DNA from: an uncultured delta proteobacterium
GTDB taxonomy: Bacteria; Desulfobacterota; Desulfobulbia; Desulfobulbales; Desulfocapsaceae
NCBI GenBank assembly: GCA_903901335.1
Contig: CAIUQR010000088.1
Coordinates: forward strand, 94,690 to 158,689
Direction: 5' to 3'
Length of the DNA stretch: 64,000 bases
Of this stretch, positions 8,846 to 20,439 are shown piece after piece. How positions within the stretch are numbered: position 1 is the stretch's first letter; each line of letters begins with the position of its first letter. The notes under the pieces are model-generated. The model saw only the letters and a program-made list of their open reading frames with translations, was not told the DNA's origin and did not search any database. A program made the translations under genes and the position numbers.

Positions 8846-9526
8846 AACAGGCCTGAAGCCTCTCCTGTTCAGTCTCGACATTCTTTTTTTGAAGAAACAA
8901 TGAGCATCTTGTGTTTTGAGGTCGCAGACGTGCATTGCTATTCGAACCCGATTCATCCCCAACATGCAAGAAAGCGAACAGATTGCCCAGGCCAGAATTT
9001 TTAAAAAAAACACTTCGAGTCTGCTGGGGCTTCCTAATGATATTACGGGTGAAAAAACGTTATCATCCCCATAGTGCAGATGCAGCATTGTCTCGATATA
9101 GGGGGGACCGAGTGAACGGAAAAAATCTAAATTTTCTCGGCTTGCCAACCAACAGGGAGGACAAATCCCGATCCTCATGTTCAGCTTGTCTGCAATTGCG
9201 GTGAAAGTCTTCCTGGTCGCTTCGCGATGTTCCTGATCGTTATCAAGGTATTCGGCTTGATATTTATGAAAAACCGCCCAGAGCTTCGGGACATTTTTTG
9301 AGCATGTATGCGTGAGTCCGTGAAACACAATTTCGAGATTTCCGGCATGTATCTGGTCCTGCAAGTACAGTGACAACTCGGGTTGGGTAGACAATTCAAC
9401 ATCAAATACCAGATGGATGGTCAGCGGAACTTGAAAATGCTCTCGTAATTTTTCAATGGTCTGGATGATTATTCGACCCTCAGAAACCCTCAGGTCGTGC
9501 AGAGCAAAAGAATACAATCTCCCCAT
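8825..9526 (-). CDS. DUF2334-like polysaccharide deacetylase-fold protein
   Basis: A 233-residue cytoplasmic protein with the outline of the DUF2334/polysaccharide deacetylase (NodB-like) barrel: FALHDLRVSEGR near the N-terminus (HD as possible metal or catalytic pair), LVFDVELSTQP, EIVFHGLTHTCSK (His-x3-His, a typical metal site) and GICPPCWLASRENLDFF. The region FFLKILAWAICSLSCML is hydrophobic. Activity is predicted as hydrolysis of N-acetyl or related groups on a sugar; the substrate is unknown. It is separated by 3 nt from the upstream exported-protein gene, so the two are likely co-transcribed. It is convergent with the glycosyltransferase. Confidence 0.72.
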   Translation of the reverse strand: MGRLYSFALHDLRVSEGRIIIQTIEKLREHFQVPLTIHLVFDVELSTQPELSLYLQDQIHAGNLEIVFHGLTHTCSKNVPKLWAVFHKYQAEYLDNDQEHREATRKTFTAIADKLNMRIGICPPCWLASRENLDFFRSLGPPYIETMLHLHYGDDNVFSPVISLGSPSRLEVFFLKILAWAICSLSCMLGMNRVRIAMHVCDLKTQDAHCFFKKRMSRLNRRGFRPVLLRELQ

Positions 9527-9529
9527 ATG

Positions 9530-10276
9530 CTATTTAATTATCCGAACGAGCTCATTGGCATACCATTCTCCGTTTTTGTCTTGCTCCTCGTATTTGATAA
9601 ACCGGTGCGGACGTTCAACTGCATAATAGAGGTAGTATTTGTCTGATGAAAACAAGGATTGCCAGCCTGATACGGACAATTCCAGTTTAAAACAATTAAA
9701 AGTGCCTGCCTTCACAGTCACGGTCTCTTTTGCTATGCAACTGAGCTTCATGGGCAAAGCATCTCCGTATTCTGATACATACGATGAAAAGGAGACACTT
9801 TTCCCCACTTCAAAAGGGAAACCTTCGAAAGATAAAAAATAAGCATAACGGGAATATATATTCTTATCATTGTTAACAAATTGTTTACTGATACCTTGAT
9901 CTCTATTGAAAAACCGGATCATCCCGTTGCCATCATTGAGGAATGATTCCAGTAACTGTCCGGTCTTAGAATCATACCGGTATTCGGAAATCGTTGTCAG
10001 ATTGTTATAGTCGAGTTTAATTTTATTGAAGAACAGATCTCCTTCCGCGACATGAATAAGAAAGACCTTTTTGCTGTTTTCCAGGTGAACGGAGATGTCT
10101 ACTTTGGCAATAACATATCCCGCAGGTTGACCAATACGGTCTGAAAGTTCTATTGACACTGCTTCCGGAATCCCGGGGTTCGTGAGAACTGTTTCAGCCT
10201 TTATCTCGGGAATAAGAGTTATAAAAATTGTTATGAAAAAGAGGAGATTCCAAAAAATTATGGCGATTTTTCTCAT
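9530..10276 (-). CDS. exported protein, DUF3108-like
   Basis: A 248-residue protein with an N-terminal signal peptide (MRKIAIIFWNLLFFITIFITL, cleavage probably after IKA). The remainder is beta-rich, with a C-terminal stretch VKAGTFNCFKLELSVSGW and YYLYYAVERPHRFIKYEEQD that resembles the DUF3108 outer-membrane-associated fold, where a periplasmic beta-barrel-like domain is found. The start at 10276 is chosen because it begins the signal peptide and has AGGGCT upstream. It precedes the deacetylase-like gene with a 3-nt gap. A role in envelope lipid or polysaccharide handling is only an inference from the neighbours. Confidence 0.65.
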   Translation of the reverse strand: MRKIAIIFWNLLFFITIFITLIPEIKAETVLTNPGIPEAVSIELSDRIGQPAGYVIAKVDISVHLENSKKVFLIHVAEGDLFFNKIKLDYNNLTTISEYRYDSKTGQLLESFLNDGNGMIRFFNRDQGISKQFVNNDKNIYSRYAYFLSFEGFPFEVGKSVSFSSYVSEYGDALPMKLSCIAKETVTVKAGTFNCFKLELSVSGWQSLFSSDKYYLYYAVERPHRFIKYEEQDKNGEWYANELVRIIK

Positions 10277-10606
10277 AAATGAAAGCCCTGAAAAATGCAC
10301 AGTAATCCAGAGTCGAGGCCAACCCTGAAATGATCTGAGAGTGTATAAAAAGAATATGATTGGAACATCCTAGCAGAACTCCTCCCCTTTTTCAATTTCT
10401 TTTACAACCGGATCAATGGGGGATGGTCTTTTCTTTTCGTTCTACCAGCCCTAAGGTCTTGAAGCAGCGGCGCTTGCAACGAAATGGAGTGCGATGTTTG
10501 TGGTCACCTCTTGACAACCTAACTAAAATTATGCCAGAATAGAGCAAAGCATCAGTAAATCAGATTAATGAAGGTTCCTCTTCTAAAATGACTTGCCTGG
10601 ACTATC
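10277..10606. other. divergent intergenic region without recognised gene
   Basis: About 330 nt between the leftward exported-protein gene and the rightward sensor kinase. It must hold both promoters, but I see no convincing -35/-10 pair, operator or terminator. The short open frame at 10360-10542 has no ribosome-binding site and is not supported. Confidence 0.5.
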
Positions 10607-13321
10607 ATGGAAAAAAAGAAAATCCTGGTTGTTGACAACAACCCTGTGATATTAAAGCTGATGGTCACTTTTCTGGAACATGAAGGGCACGAGGTCGTGG
10701 GTGTCGAAGATGCGTTTGACGCACTCGATGTCCTGCGAGGATTTACCCCGCAGATTATTTATCTCGATCTGGTCATGCCTAAAATCGGAGGAGATAGACT
10801 CTGTAAAATTTTCAAGACACTTCCTCTCTTAGCCAATTGTTTCATCGCCATTGTTTCTGCGGCGGCGGTTGAGCAGGATATTGATTTGTTCGAGATTGGT
10901 GCAGATGCCTACATTGCCAAGGGTCCTTTTTCACAAATGGCTCATCATATTCTCGAGACAATCGCCGAATCTGATGCCCCTCTGCCTATACCTGCCAGTC
11001 TAAAAACACGGGGGATTGAAAACCTCAACTCACGGCAGATAACCAAAGAACTCCTCTCCGAAAATAAACACCTGCAGATTATTTTGGAAAGTATGTCTCA
11101 AGGAGCTTTGGCCATTGCCGATAATCGGGTTTTTTACGCAAACCCGGCAGCACTTTTCCTTCTTCAGATCAACCAGGAACACCTATTAGGGGCCTATCTC
11201 GACAAGATTCTGGATTCCTCTACCTGGGGAAAGCTGGCTCCCCTCATCGAAGCCAGCAGAGAAGATATGCCAAACGAGGCTGACAACCGGTTTATAAAAA
11301 TTCATGATCGGTGCATCATTCCGCAGTGCCTGACTATGCAGGAGAACGACAGGAGCCAGATCGTTCTGTTAACGGACATTACCGAATTCGAAAAGACGAA
11401 AAACGAGTTATTTCAGGCCGAAAAGTGGTGGCAGGTCACCTTTGACACCATGGTCGATCCGGTAGTGCTGTTGAGTGTCGACGGAACTCTCAAGCAATGC
11501 AACCAGGCATTCGCTGCTTTAACCGGTAAGGACGTCGGGTCGCTGCTAGGGAATAAATGTTATCGGGTTGTCCACAAGACGGAGACGTTTTACGAGGGCT
11601 GCCCATTAGTCAGGGCTCGCGAAAGTGGTGTTCGCGAAGAAATGGTGCTTCCCTTTGGGGAAAAAACCTACCATGTGACAGTGGACACCCTGAAGTCGCC
11701 TGATGGGCCGATGGACGGTTTTATCCACATTATGCGGGATATCACCGCGTTCAAGCAGGCAGAAGATGCTCTCCGGGAGAGCGAGCGGCGGTACCAGTCC
11801 ATCATTAACGCCTCTCCCGACAATATCACAATTTCAGATATCGAGGGGCATATCCTGATGATTTCACCTGCGGGCCTGACTATGTTTGGTTACGAGCGGG
11901 AGGGGGAAGTCCTGGGGGATCTGGTTACCGATCACCTAGCCCCAGAGGATCTGGATCGCGCCTTGTCGAATATGGCCCTCAAGGCCCAGGGAATTTTGTC
12001 CGGGACGGACGAATACCGTGGACAGCGTAAAGATGGTAGTATCTTTGACATAGAGGTAAAGAGTGATTTCATCAGAGACGATGAGGGACAACCCATAAGA
12101 GCGGTTATCGTCGTCCGTGACATCACCGGGCGAAAACAGGCCGAAGAAGAGCGAAAGAATATGCAGGCTCAGCTCCAGCAGGCGCAGAAGATGGAGGCCA
12201 TCGGCATTTTGGCTGGAGGAATTGCCCATGACTTCAATAATATTCTCGGCGCAATCCTGGGTTATGCGGAAATGGCCCGGGAGGACTGCTCTCCGGAATC
12301 GGTTACCGCAGGTGATCTTGATGAGGTTATCCTGGCGAGCAACAGGGCGAAAGATCTTGTCAAACAGATACTCGCCTTCAGCCGGCAGACAGAAGCGCAG
12401 AAGATCCCGCTTCAACCTGCTGCAATAGTCAAAGAATCGATCAAATTGCTGCGTTCGTCAATACCGACGACTATTGATATCCGGCAAGACATAGATTCTG
12501 AGACCGGCCTCATTCTCGCTGATCCCACCCAGATCCATCAGATCATCATGAACCTCTGCACCAACGCCTACCATGCCATGGAAGAGACAGGCGGCATCCT
12601 CTTTATTTCTTTGAAAAACAAGGTTCTCACCCGGCAGGACCTGGCGAATCTCCCCCATGTTCAACCCGGAAAATTCGTGGAGTTGTCCATCAGAGATACC
12701 GGACCGGGAATTCCACTGGAAATACGAGAGAAGATTTTTGATCCATATTTCACCACAAAAGAAATCGGCAAAGGCACCGGTATGGGCCTGGCGATCGTCC
12801 ATGGCATCGTGAAGAGTTATGGCGGGTATATAACCTGTCACAGTCAAGGGGGAGAAGGATCAGTTTTCCACATCGTTCTGCCGGTTATCGAAGGATATGC
12901 CGATACTGAAAAAAAGCCGGTCGAATCGATCCCTGTCGGTACCGAACATATTCTCTTTATTGATGATGAAAAGATACTGGCCAAGATGGCACAGAGCATG
13001 CTTGAACGAATGGGCTATGCAGTGACGGTACGGACAAGCAGCCTTGAAGCACTCACCACCTTCAGAAACCGGCCCGACTCTTTCGATCTGGTGATCACCG
13101 ACCAGACCATGCCCGGGATGACGGGAATTGATCTGGCCCGGAGAATGCTGCAGATCCGGCCGGACTTGCCGATTATCCTCTGCACGGGATACAGCAGTCA
13201 GGTTTCCGAAGAGAAGGCCAGGTCGTTTGGAATCAAAGGCTTTGCCATGAAACCTCTAGCCAGGAAGGATATTGCAGCTTTGATCCGAAAGGTGCTCAAA
13301 GCAGGAAGGCAGATATCATAA
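10607..13321 (+). CDS. hybrid sensor histidine kinase, REC-PAS3-HK-REC
   Basis: A 904-residue soluble hybrid kinase. An N-terminal receiver domain (about 4-120) has its phosphoacceptor at D54 in YLDLVMP. Three PAS domains follow (about 150-260, 270-385, 395-515; the last two end in [12 protein letters not shown] and [11 protein letters not shown]). The HisKA helix has H541 in [21 protein letters not shown], then a HATPase domain with DTGPGIP and [20 protein letters not shown]-terminal receiver (about 780-895) has D832 in [13 protein letters not shown]. No transmembrane helix is visible, so it senses a cytosolic signal or another regulator through the first receiver. It stands alone without an adjacent response regulator, so the output partner is unknown. 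Confidence 0.93.
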   Translation: MEKKKILVVDNNPVILKLMVTFLEHEGHEVVGVEDAFDALDVLRGFTPQIIYLDLVMPKIGGDRLCKIFKTLPLLANCFIAIVSAAAVEQDIDLFEIGADAYIAKGPFSQMAHHILETIAESDAPLPIPASLKTRGIENLNSRQITKELLSENKHLQIILESMSQGALAIADNRVFYANPAALFLLQINQEHLLGAYLDKILDSSTWGKLAPLIEASREDMPNEADNRFIKIHDRCIIPQCLTMQENDRSQIVLLTDITEFEKTKNELFQAEKWWQVTFDTMVDPVVLLSVDGTLKQCNQAFAALTGKDVGSLLGNKCYRVVHKTETFYEGCPLVRARESGVREEMVLPFGEKTYHVTVDTLKSPDGPMDGFIHIMRDITAFKQAEDALRESERRYQSIINASPDNITISDIEGHILMISPAGLTMFGYEREGEVLGDLVTDHLAPEDLDRALSNMALKAQGILSGTDEYRGQRKDGSIFDIEVKSDFIRDDEGQPIRAVIVVRDITGRKQAEEERKNMQAQLQQAQKMEAIGILAGGIAHDFNNILGAILGYAEMAREDCSPESVTAGDLDEVILASNRAKDLVKQILAFSRQTEAQKIPLQPAAIVKESIKLLRSSIPTTIDIRQDIDSETGLILADPTQIHQIIMNLCTNAYHAMEETGGILFISLKNKVLTRQDLANLPHVQPGKFVELSIRDTGPGIPLEIREKIFDPYFTTKEIGKGTGMGLAIVHGIVKSYGGYITCHSQGGEGSVFHIVLPVIEGYADTEKKPVESIPVGTEHILFIDDEKILAKMAQSMLERMGYAVTVRTSSLEALTTFRNRPDSFDLVITDQTMPGMTGIDLARRMLQIRPDLPIILCTGYSSQVSEEKARSFGIKGFAMKPLARKDIAALIRKVLKAGRQIS

Positions 13322-13380
13322 GCGATTAATCAAAACTGTGGTTTCTGTGCCCGCTGGTCCAAGTTCCCCAAGGTAAAATG

Positions 13381-14772
13381 TCAGGTTCGTTCCTTCCAGC
13401 CTCCACCCAGCACCTTGTATAAGGTGATCAGATTGACAAGCCGAGTCAATCGCGTACCGATCAATCCCTGCTGGGCGCTGTAAAGCGAACGCTGGGCATC
13501 AAGAACATTGAGATAGCTGTCTACCCCCTTTTCATAACGCACCTGGGAAAGGGTGGCTCTTTTGCCGGTGGCGGAGGTCAACGATTCCTGCGCCGCCATC
13601 TGTTCGTCAACAGTTCCGCGCTGGGCAAGGGCGTCGGCCACTTCCCGGAAGGCTGTCTGTATGGCCTTTTCGTACTGGGCAACGGCGATATCTCTATCCA
13701 CTTCAGCCACTTTCAACTGTGCCGACCTGGAGCCGGCATCGAAGATCGGAAGAGTGATTTGCGGTGCATAGCTCCAGCCGCCGGATCCGGGTTTGAAGAG
13801 GCCGGACAGGTCGCCACTGGCAGTGCCGTAAGAGGCAATCAGGGTGATGCGTGGAAAAAGGTTTGCCCGGGCCGCACCAATGTTGGCGTTATATCCTTTG
13901 AGCAGGTTCTCGGCCTGGAGGACATCAGGACGTTGAAGCAGAACACCTGATGGCAGACCGGGGGCAATATCCTTTACTGCGGTGAGTGTTTCAGAGAGCG
14001 CTTGCGGTAGCATTTCTGCCTTGACCTCGGTGCCGATCACAAAGTTCAGGTTGTTTTCGTCCTGAGCCGCCAGGGTCGTGTAACGGGCAACATCCACTCT
14101 TGCCGAGTCCACCTGGGTTTGAGCCTGCCGCAGATCCAGCTCGGATGAGGCGCCCACTTCAAAGCGGCGTTGTATCAACTGGAAGGTGGTCTGTTGGGTC
14201 TTCAGGGTCTCCTGGGCCAGCCTTAGCCGTTCGCGATCGGCTGCCAGGTTAAGGTAGGTCGATGCCACTTCCGCAATCAGGCTGATCTTGACAGTCCGCT
14301 GGGCCTGTTCGGTTGCCAGATACTGCTCCAAGGCCTGGTCTTTCAGACTCTGCACCCGGCCGAACAGGTCGAGCTCATATGAACTTACGCCTATGCCGAC
14401 ACTGTATTTTCGACTAGGTGCCGCCTGGTTGTTGGCGCTGGCGGCTCCATCAAGCTCCGGAACAAGATTTGCCCGTTGAATCCGGTACTGGGCCTGTGAC
14501 CTTTCGATATTAAGGGCGGCGACCCGCAGGTTGCGGTTATTTTCCAAGGCAAGCTTAATCAAGCTCTGCAATTGCCGATCAACAAAAAACTCCTGCCAGG
14601 GAATATCGGCTGCATCCAGGCTGGAAGGTGTCCCCATCTGTTCCTGGTAGGCCGGGCCGTTTGGCCAGACAGTAGGCATGGGTGCCTGGGGTCGGGTAAA
14701 GGTGGGAGCCATTGTACAACCAGGTAACACAACAGCAAGTAAGACGGCAAGCAAAGCGAAAGTACGGTGCAT
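13381..14772 (-). CDS. outer-membrane efflux protein, NodT/OprM family
   Basis: A 463-residue TolC-like outer-membrane factor of the NodT lipoprotein family. The signal peptide ends in the lipobox VVLPGC, followed by TMAPTFTRPQAP. Two repeats of long helices with Ala/Gln/Leu-rich heptads, and ERLRLAQETLKTQQTTFQLIQRRFEVGASSELDLRQAQT are typical. It forms the outer exit duct of the RND pump encoded immediately upstream (start directly after the permease stop), so it is the last gene of a marR-MFP-RND-OMF operon. Confidence 0.94.
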   Translation of the reverse strand: MHRTFALLAVLLAVVLPGCTMAPTFTRPQAPMPTVWPNGPAYQEQMGTPSSLDAADIPWQEFFVDRQLQSLIKLALENNRNLRVAALNIERSQAQYRIQRANLVPELDGAASANNQAAPSRKYSVGIGVSSYELDLFGRVQSLKDQALEQYLATEQAQRTVKISLIAEVASTYLNLAADRERLRLAQETLKTQQTTFQLIQRRFEVGASSELDLRQAQTQVDSARVDVARYTTLAAQDENNLNFVIGTEVKAEMLPQALSETLTAVKDIAPGLPSGVLLQRPDVLQAENLLKGYNANIGAARANLFPRITLIASYGTASGDLSGLFKPGSGGWSYAPQITLPIFDAGSRSAQLKVAEVDRDIAVAQYEKAIQTAFREVADALAQRGTVDEQMAAQESLTSATGKRATLSQVRYEKGVDSYLNVLDAQRSLYSAQQGLIGTRLTRLVNLITLYKVLGGGWKERT

Positions 14773-17700
14773 CTACTGTCCCTCCGAAAACGAAGTGATA
14801 TCCTTGCCTGATGGCGATTGCGCGGCCAGTTGCTTCGACTTCTTTCCGAACAGCCGTGAGATCAGAACAAAGAAAAACGGGATAAAGAGCAGGTCGATAA
14901 AGGTGGCCGAGAGTAATCCGCCGGTGACGGCGGTGCCGATGGCGTTCTGGGCAGCAGCACCTGCTCCCTTGGTGAGGGCCAACGGCAGGGTGCCGAAGAA
15001 AAACGCCAGCGAGGTCATGATGACCGGACGGAGCCGAATTTTTACCGCCGTCAGGGTCGCCTCAACCAGCTCATGCCCCTGACGCATCTGTTCCTTGATG
15101 AACTGAATGATAAGGATGGCATTTTTGGTGGAAAGCCCTACCGTGGTCAGCAGTCCGATCTGGAGATAGACATCGTTCGGCAGTACCCGCAGGGTCACCG
15201 CCGTCACCGCACCTACAAGCCCCAGCGGCAGCATCAGCAGGTTGACGAAGGGGATGGTCCAGCTTTCATACAAGGCGGCCACGCTGAGGAACACAACCAG
15301 CAGCGAGATGGCATAGAGGGCAGGCGCCTGAGCTCCGGCATGCTGTTCCTCGTAGGAGAGGCCGGTCCATTCGTACCCCATTCCGATCGGCAACTCAGCC
15401 GCCATCTTTTCCACCTCGGCCATCGCCTCCCCGGTGCTAACCCCCGGTGCTGCCTGCCCCAGGATCTCCACTGCCGGAATGCCGTTGTAGCGTTCCAGGC
15501 GGGGAGAGCCGTACTTCCAGTGGGCGGTGGCAAAGGCGGTAAACGGCACCATCTCACCTTTTTTATTGCTGACATACCAGCTGCCGATATCCTCCGGCAA
15601 CATCCGGTGGCTGGGATCCGATTGCAGATAGACCCTCTTGATCCGGCCGTTCTGGATAAAGTCGTTGATATACGAACTTCCCCAGGCTGTCGAGAGGATG
15701 TCGTTGATATTCGTCAGCGACACTCCCTGGGCGCCAGCCCGCACATCATCAATATCCAGCTTGAACTGGGGAGCGTCATCCTGGCCGTTAGGGCGCACCG
15801 CGACCAGTTTCGGATTTTTCATGGCCATCCCCAGCAACTGGTTGCGGGCCTCCATCAGCTTTTCATGTCCCAGGCCGCCGCGATCCTGCAGTTGGAAGTC
15901 AAAGCCGTTCGCCACCCCCAGTTCCAGCACTGCCGGTGGAGAAAAGGCGAAGGCCATACCGTCACGGATCTGCGAGAAGGCCTTCATGGCCCGGCCGGCA
16001 ATGGCCGGCGCCTTCAGGTCCGCGGTCTTACGTAGATCCCAATTCTTGAGTTTTACAAAGGCCAGCCCCATGTTCTGGCCGCGGCCGGCAAAACTGAAGC
16101 CGGCCACGGTGATTATCCCCTCCACGGTCCTGGTCTCCTGCTCGAGAAAATGTTTCTCCATCTGACGTATCACCTGTATGGTCCGCTCCTGAGTGGCCCC
16201 GGCCGGCAGCTGGACCTGGCAGATGAGAAATCCCTGATCCTCATCGGGAAGGAATGACGTGGGGAGACGCAGGAAAAAGAAGACCATGGCGGCAACGATG
16301 GCACCGTATACCACCAGGTAGCGCAGCGGCTTGCCGAAGGAACGGCCGACGATTCCTTCATATGTCGACCTGTTCCAGTCGAATACCTTATTAAACCAGC
16401 GGAAGAACCACGTAAACCAGCCGGATTCGCCGGCCTGATGTCCCTTGGCGACCGGTTTGAGCAGGGTGGCGCAGAGTGCCGGAGTCAGGATCATGGCCAC
16501 CATAACAGACAGGATCATGGCGGAGATGATGGTGATGGAGAACTGCCGGTAGATGACGCCGGTGGAACCGCCGAAGAAGGCCATAGGCAGGAAGACCGCC
16601 GTCAGCACGGTGGCGATGCCCCAGAGTGCGCCGGTGATCTGGCCCATGGATTTGAGGGTGGCGTCATGGGGCGACAGCCCCTCCTCGGTCATGATCCTCT
16701 CCACGTTTTCCACCACCACGATGGCATCGTCCACCAAGAGACCGATAACGATCACCAGGGCGAACATGGTCAGGGTATTGATGGAAAATCCGGCGGCGGC
16801 CAGCACACCCATGGTGCCGAGCAACACCACCGGCACGGCGATGGTGGGGATCAAAGTGGCCCGGATGTTCTGCAGAAAGAGGAACATGACGATGAAGACC
16901 AGGCAAACCGCCTCGATCAGGGTCTGCACCACCTCTTCGATGGATATCTTGACAAAGGGAGTGGTGTCGTAAGGGTAGACCACCTTCATGCCGGGAGGAA
17001 AATATTTCGACAACTCTGTCATCTTGGCCTTAACCCGATCACCCGTTTCCAGCGCATTGGCGCCTGCTGCCAGCCGGATTGCCATGCCGCCCAAGGGTTT
17101 GCCGTTGTAGAACGACTGGAGCTCATAGTTCTCGGTGCCGATCTTGCTTTCGGCCACATCCTTGAGCTTGACCGTGGAACCGTCGCTGTTGGTGCGCAGG
17201 ATGATGGCGTTGAACTGCTCCGGGGTCTGGAGCAGAGTGCGAGCTGTGATGGTTGCGTTCAACTGCTGCCCTTTACCGGCGGGGAGGCCGCCGAATTGGC
17301 CGGCCGATACCTGGGCATTCTGGGACTGCAGTGCTGCAATCACATCGTTGGTGGTCAGGTGGTAGTTATTCAGCTTGGTCGGGTCCAGCCAGATCCGCAT
17401 GGCATTCTGGGTGCCGAACAGTAAAAGCTCACCCACTCCATCCAGGCGGCTGACGATATCCTGAAGGTTGGAGACCATATAGTCGGTCAGGCCATTGCGG
17501 TCCAGAGTGCCGTCTTCCGACACCAGACCTATAATCAACAGGAAGTTCCGGGTGGATTTTACGACCGCTATACCTTGCCGCTGGACGATCTGGGGCAGGA
17601 GCGGCACTGCCAGCTGCAGCTTGTTCTGCACCTGGACCTGGGCGATGTTCGGGTCGGTTCCTGCCTTGAAGGTGAGGGTGATGCTTACTGCGCCGGACGA

Positions 17701-17949
17701 ATCACTCGTGGACGCCATATAGATCAGGTTGTCGATGCCGTTCAGCTTTTGCTCGATTACCTGCGTGACCGTATCCTGCACGGTCTGGGCCGAGGCGCCC
17801 GGATAGGTGGCGTTGATGGCGATCTGTGGAGGCGCGATTGCCGGATATTGGGACACCGGCAGCATTTTTATGGACAGAAGGCCCGCCAGCATGACCATGA
17901 TGGCGATCACGATGGCAAAAATCGGACGATTGATAAAAAAACGGGGCAT
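14773..17949 (-). CDS. RND multidrug efflux permease, HAE1 (AcrB/MexB) type
   Basis: A 1058-residue inner-membrane proton/drug antiporter of the hydrophobe/amphiphile efflux family, close to the AcrB/MexB length. It opens [27 protein letters not shown], has the Asp pair of the proton relay in TM4 ([19 protein letters not shown]) and the conserved [15 protein letters not shown] and [18 protein letters not shown] blocks. The large periplasmic loops are complete. It works with the membrane-fusion protein (10 nt upstream) and the outer-membrane factor (0 nt downstream). Substrates are likely hydrophobic toxic compounds; specificity is not readable. Confidence 0.96.
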   Translation of the reverse strand: MPRFFINRPIFAIVIAIMVMLAGLLSIKMLPVSQYPAIAPPQIAINATYPGASAQTVQDTVTQVIEQKLNGIDNLIYMASTSDSSGAVSITLTFKAGTDPNIAQVQVQNKLQLAVPLLPQIVQRQGIAVVKSTRNFLLIIGLVSEDGTLDRNGLTDYMVSNLQDIVSRLDGVGELLLFGTQNAMRIWLDPTKLNNYHLTTNDVIAALQSQNAQVSAGQFGGLPAGKGQQLNATITARTLLQTPEQFNAIILRTNSDGSTVKLKDVAESKIGTENYELQSFYNGKPLGGMAIRLAAGANALETGDRVKAKMTELSKYFPPGMKVVYPYDTTPFVKISIEEVVQTLIEAVCLVFIVMFLFLQNIRATLIPTIAVPVVLLGTMGVLAAAGFSINTLTMFALVIVIGLLVDDAIVVVENVERIMTEEGLSPHDATLKSMGQITGALWGIATVLTAVFLPMAFFGGSTGVIYRQFSITIISAMILSVMVAMILTPALCATLLKPVAKGHQAGESGWFTWFFRWFNKVFDWNRSTYEGIVGRSFGKPLRYLVVYGAIVAAMVFFFLRLPTSFLPDEDQGFLICQVQLPAGATQERTIQVIRQMEKHFLEQETRTVEGIITVAGFSFAGRGQNMGLAFVKLKNWDLRKTADLKAPAIAGRAMKAFSQIRDGMAFAFSPPAVLELGVANGFDFQLQDRGGLGHEKLMEARNQLLGMAMKNPKLVAVRPNGQDDAPQFKLDIDDVRAGAQGVSLTNINDILSTAWGSSYINDFIQNGRIKRVYLQSDPSHRMLPEDIGSWYVSNKKGEMVPFTAFATAHWKYGSPRLERYNGIPAVEILGQAAPGVSTGEAMAEVEKMAAELPIGMGYEWTGLSYEEQHAGAQAPALYAISLLVVFLSVAALYESWTIPFVNLLMLPLGLVGAVTAVTLRVLPNDVYLQIGLLTTVGLSTKNAILIIQFIKEQMRQGHELVEATLTAVKIRLRPVIMTSLAFFFGTLPLALTKGAGAAAQNAIGTAVTGGLLSATFIDLLFIPFFFVLISRLFGKKSKQLAAQSPSGKDITSFSEGQ

Positions 17950-17959
17950 GGTCGGCTCC

Positions 17960-19150
17960 TTATGGTTGTTTGGCTGCGGGTTGGCTGCCGGCCGCAGCCG
18001 CCTTCACCCCAAAGGGAACAACCTTCACCGTGGCGCCCGGGCGAATCCGTTGAATACCTTCCACGATTACCCGATCCCCGACCTTCAGTCCGTCCGTGAC
18101 CAGCCAGGCATCGCCAACTGCCCGTTCGGTTTTTAAAGTCCGCCGCTCCACGACATCATTTTCACCGGCTACCAGGGCAACGGCATTACCGGCAGTGTCG
18201 CGGGTGACACCACGCTGGGGTACCAGCATCCCCTGTTCCTTAACTCCTTCCTGTACAATACTGCGGACGAACATACCGGGAAGCAGCAAGTAGTTGGGAT
18301 TGGGAAACTGTGCTCGCAGAGTGATGGATCCGGTACTCTGATCCACCGTAACCTCGCTGAATTTCAGAATTCCTTCTAAAGGATAGGAACTCCCGTCTTC
18401 CAGCAGGAGCTTGACCGGCGCGGCGTCCTTATTTTTAATCTCCCCGCTGGCAAGACTCCGTTTCAGGCGGAGCAAATCGGCACTGGATTGGGTTACATCC
18501 ACATAAACGGGATCCAGCTGTTGGACGGTGGCCAGAGCAGATGCCTGATTGGCCGTCACCAACGCGCCGGGGGTCACGGCTGAGCGGCCGATTCTTCCGG
18601 AAATCGGCGCAACGATTTTGGTATAGGCCAGATTGATCCGGGCGGTGTCCACTGCGGCTTTGCCGACCTCAATATCCGCCTCGGCCTGCTTGAGTCCGGC
18701 TGTGGCGTCGTCATATTCCTGCCGGCTGACGGCATTGATGGCCACCAGCTCTTTATACCGCTCGGCTTTCTGCCGGAGGGTGAACACATTGGCCTCCGAC
18801 TTGGCCAGCGCAGCCTTTGCGCTCGCGTAAGCCGCCTGGTAGGTAGCCGGATCAATCTGATAGAGCGCCTCGCCGGCCTTGATATCTCCACCCTCGGTGA
18901 AAAGCCGTTTTTGAATGATGCCCCCCACCTGCGGTCGCACCTCGGCCACCATCTGCGGCGATATCCGGCCGGACAGTTCCATGGTCAAGGTAACCGGTTC
19001 GGAAGTCATGACCACCACTCCTACCTCCGGGTTGCTTTTGGCAGGCGGCGAGCCGCCGGTCGAGCCCTTTTGTTTGCAGCCGGTCATCACCAGCATACCT
19101 GCCAGAACCCCCGCTATGGCGAGCAGTTTGATTGTGTCAGCGGTTTTCAT
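17960..19150 (-). CDS. RND periplasmic adaptor (AcrA/MexA type)
   Basis: A 396-residue membrane-fusion lipoprotein: signal peptide ending MLVMTGC (lipobox), then lipoyl half-domains ([34 protein letters not shown]), a coiled-coil hairpin ([34 protein letters not shown]), and beta-barrel and membrane-proximal domains. It bridges the RND permease and the outer-membrane factor encoded downstream. It lies 81 nt after the MarR gene, with the operon promoter upstream of that gene. Confidence 0.95.
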   Translation of the reverse strand: MKTADTIKLLAIAGVLAGMLVMTGCKQKGSTGGSPPAKSNPEVGVVVMTSEPVTLTMELSGRISPQMVAEVRPQVGGIIQKRLFTEGGDIKAGEALYQIDPATYQAAYASAKAALAKSEANVFTLRQKAERYKELVAINAVSRQEYDDATAGLKQAEADIEVGKAAVDTARINLAYTKIVAPISGRIGRSAVTPGALVTANQASALATVQQLDPVYVDVTQSSADLLRLKRSLASGEIKNKDAAPVKLLLEDGSSYPLEGILKFSEVTVDQSTGSITLRAQFPNPNYLLLPGMFVRSIVQEGVKEQGMLVPQRGVTRDTAGNAVALVAGENDVVERRTLKTERAVGDAWLVTDGLKVGDRVIVEGIQRIRPGATVKVVPFGVKAAAAGSQPAAKQP

Positions 19151-19231
19151 TACTTTTTTCCTTGATAGGGTTAAGCAATTATTTTCTCGATCGTTTGCAG
19201 CATCAAGAGGGATATGTAAGATCGTGCACTG

Positions 19232-19690
19232 TTACGGTGTATCCTTTTGTAATTCCAATGTCATTTGCTCGATATTTTCGCCCATTATCTTGAGGCATGT
19301 TCTGATCAGCTGCTGCATCTCGTCACTGATGCCGCGGAGCATCCTGTCGGTAAACGATTGAAACGTTTCCTGCACGTCCTTGACCAGGGCCAGTCCTTTT
19401 TCCGTCAGAAATACCAGATAGACCCGCCTGTCGCTTACGTCCGGCCGTCTCAGGATCAGTGATTTCGTCTCAAGCCGATCCAGTATCCTGGTCAGATTAG
19501 CCGGGGTTTTGTTGACCATTTCACCAAGTGCCTTTTGGGTTATACCCGTATCGACAGACATGTTTTTGAGAAGATGCATCTGTTCCACGGTGAGATCGTA
19601 GGGATAGAGTATTTTTTCCGCCATCTTGCGGAGATCCTGGGCCGTATGATAGATAAGACGGCCCAAGGACTCTTCATTACAGGTGCGCAT
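19232..19690 (-). CDS. MarR-family transcriptional regulator
   Basis: A 152-residue winged-helix MarR protein. The DNA-recognition helix region is ITQKALGEMVNKTPANLTRILDRLETKSLI, and the wing is RRPDVSDRRVYLVFLTEKG (the DxRxxxxxLT motif). As the first gene of the efflux operon it most likely represses its own promoter and is released by pump substrates. A ribosome-binding site GGAGG lies 7 nt before the ATG. TTGCCT and AGGCAA arms lie between promoter and start. Confidence 0.94.
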   Translation of the reverse strand: MRTCNEESLGRLIYHTAQDLRKMAEKILYPYDLTVEQMHLLKNMSVDTGITQKALGEMVNKTPANLTRILDRLETKSLILRRPDVSDRRVYLVFLTEKGLALVKDVQETFQSFTDRMLRGISDEMQQLIRTCLKIMGENIEQMTLELQKDTP

Positions 19691-19749
19691 TTGTTTGCCT
19701 CCATGATATTTGACCAGGCAACTATATTGGTGTGATCTTCCTTTGTCAA
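19691..19749 (-). promoter_or_regulatory. promoter and putative operator of the marR-RND operon
   Basis: On the minus strand a consensus -35 TTGACA (19749-19744) is followed after exactly 17 nt by TATAGT (19726-19721). Just downstream, TTGCCT and AGGCAA form an interrupted palindrome that spans the region before the ribosome-binding site, a reasonable MarR operator. Confidence 0.7.
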
Positions 19750-19960
19750 TTTGTTTTTCAGTGGGGGGCTGCCTGCCGTGACGCGGGCAAGAAACTGAAA
19801 TTCGCGGCCCAACTGATCAACCTGATCGCCTCCGGATCAGGGCTGATAATTATCAGCTGCTGCTCCCTTACCAGGTAACTACAATCGGGAATCCAGCCAG
19901 GCGTCAACTGAATTTGCCATCGCAGATCATCACATTCTCTCTCTCACACCTCATCCGGTA

Positions 19961-20278
19961 ATGGGTCCCTTTGGTTTTTTTCGCTACATACTCATGTCAT
20001 ACAAAATGTTTGCTTTGCGGTCCCATGATGGTATACACCTAATCCATAGGAGCAAAAAGCATCTTCATCCGAATCTGCGACCAGGTCGAAAACATTTCGA
20101 TACCTATTTTGTAGAGAATGGAAAATATTCAAAAGACGTAAGAGAACTGAATTTAATTCCAGGAACGTCAGGCATAATGGTTGAGGTTGTCGGCGCTGAC
20201 GGGAAATGTTTTCCAGCAACAGGGAAACACAGCCAGTCGAAAGAAATCATATCGATTGATTGTAACTGGATGAAATAG
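19961..20278 (+). pseudogene. possible pilin-like C-terminal fragment
   Basis: An open frame of 105 codons in an otherwise gene-poor 640-nt gap. The second half (HFDTYFVENGKYSKDVREL, then GIMVEVVGADGKCFPATGKH) resembles the C-terminal domain of type IV pilin-like proteins, where a YF.DNG.YP segment is followed by a beta-sheet containing AT.H. The N-terminal methylation motif and hydrophobic helix are absent. There is no good ribosome-binding site. It may be a decayed pilin gene or chance; the similarity is recalled, not computed. Confidence 0.3.
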
Positions 20279-20329
20279 TTCCGCTTATAAGGCAAAGAAA
20301 TAGTCCTTTAAAATATCCCCCATTTATAG

Positions 20330-20358
20330 TTGACTTAAACGTAAAGGTAAGCTATAAA
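20330..20358 (+). promoter_or_regulatory. sigma-70-type promoter of the fatty acid degradation operon
   Basis: TTGACT (20330-20335), a 17-nt spacer and TATAAA (20353-20358) make a near-consensus promoter about 80 nt before the acyl-CoA synthetase start. No clear operator palindrome is seen next to it. Confidence 0.7.
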
Positions 20359-20439
20359 GGAATTTAAGAGTCCCTTTTTATTAACGCGAAGGTGAAGTTG
20401 AAACAGAAAGAGCTTCTTTCTGAATGGAGACAAGGAATT

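Noticed and set aside
16438..17424. 328-codon open frame antisense to the RND permease
   Set aside because: Low-complexity His/Gly/Asp composition caused by the codon bias of the real gene on the other strand.
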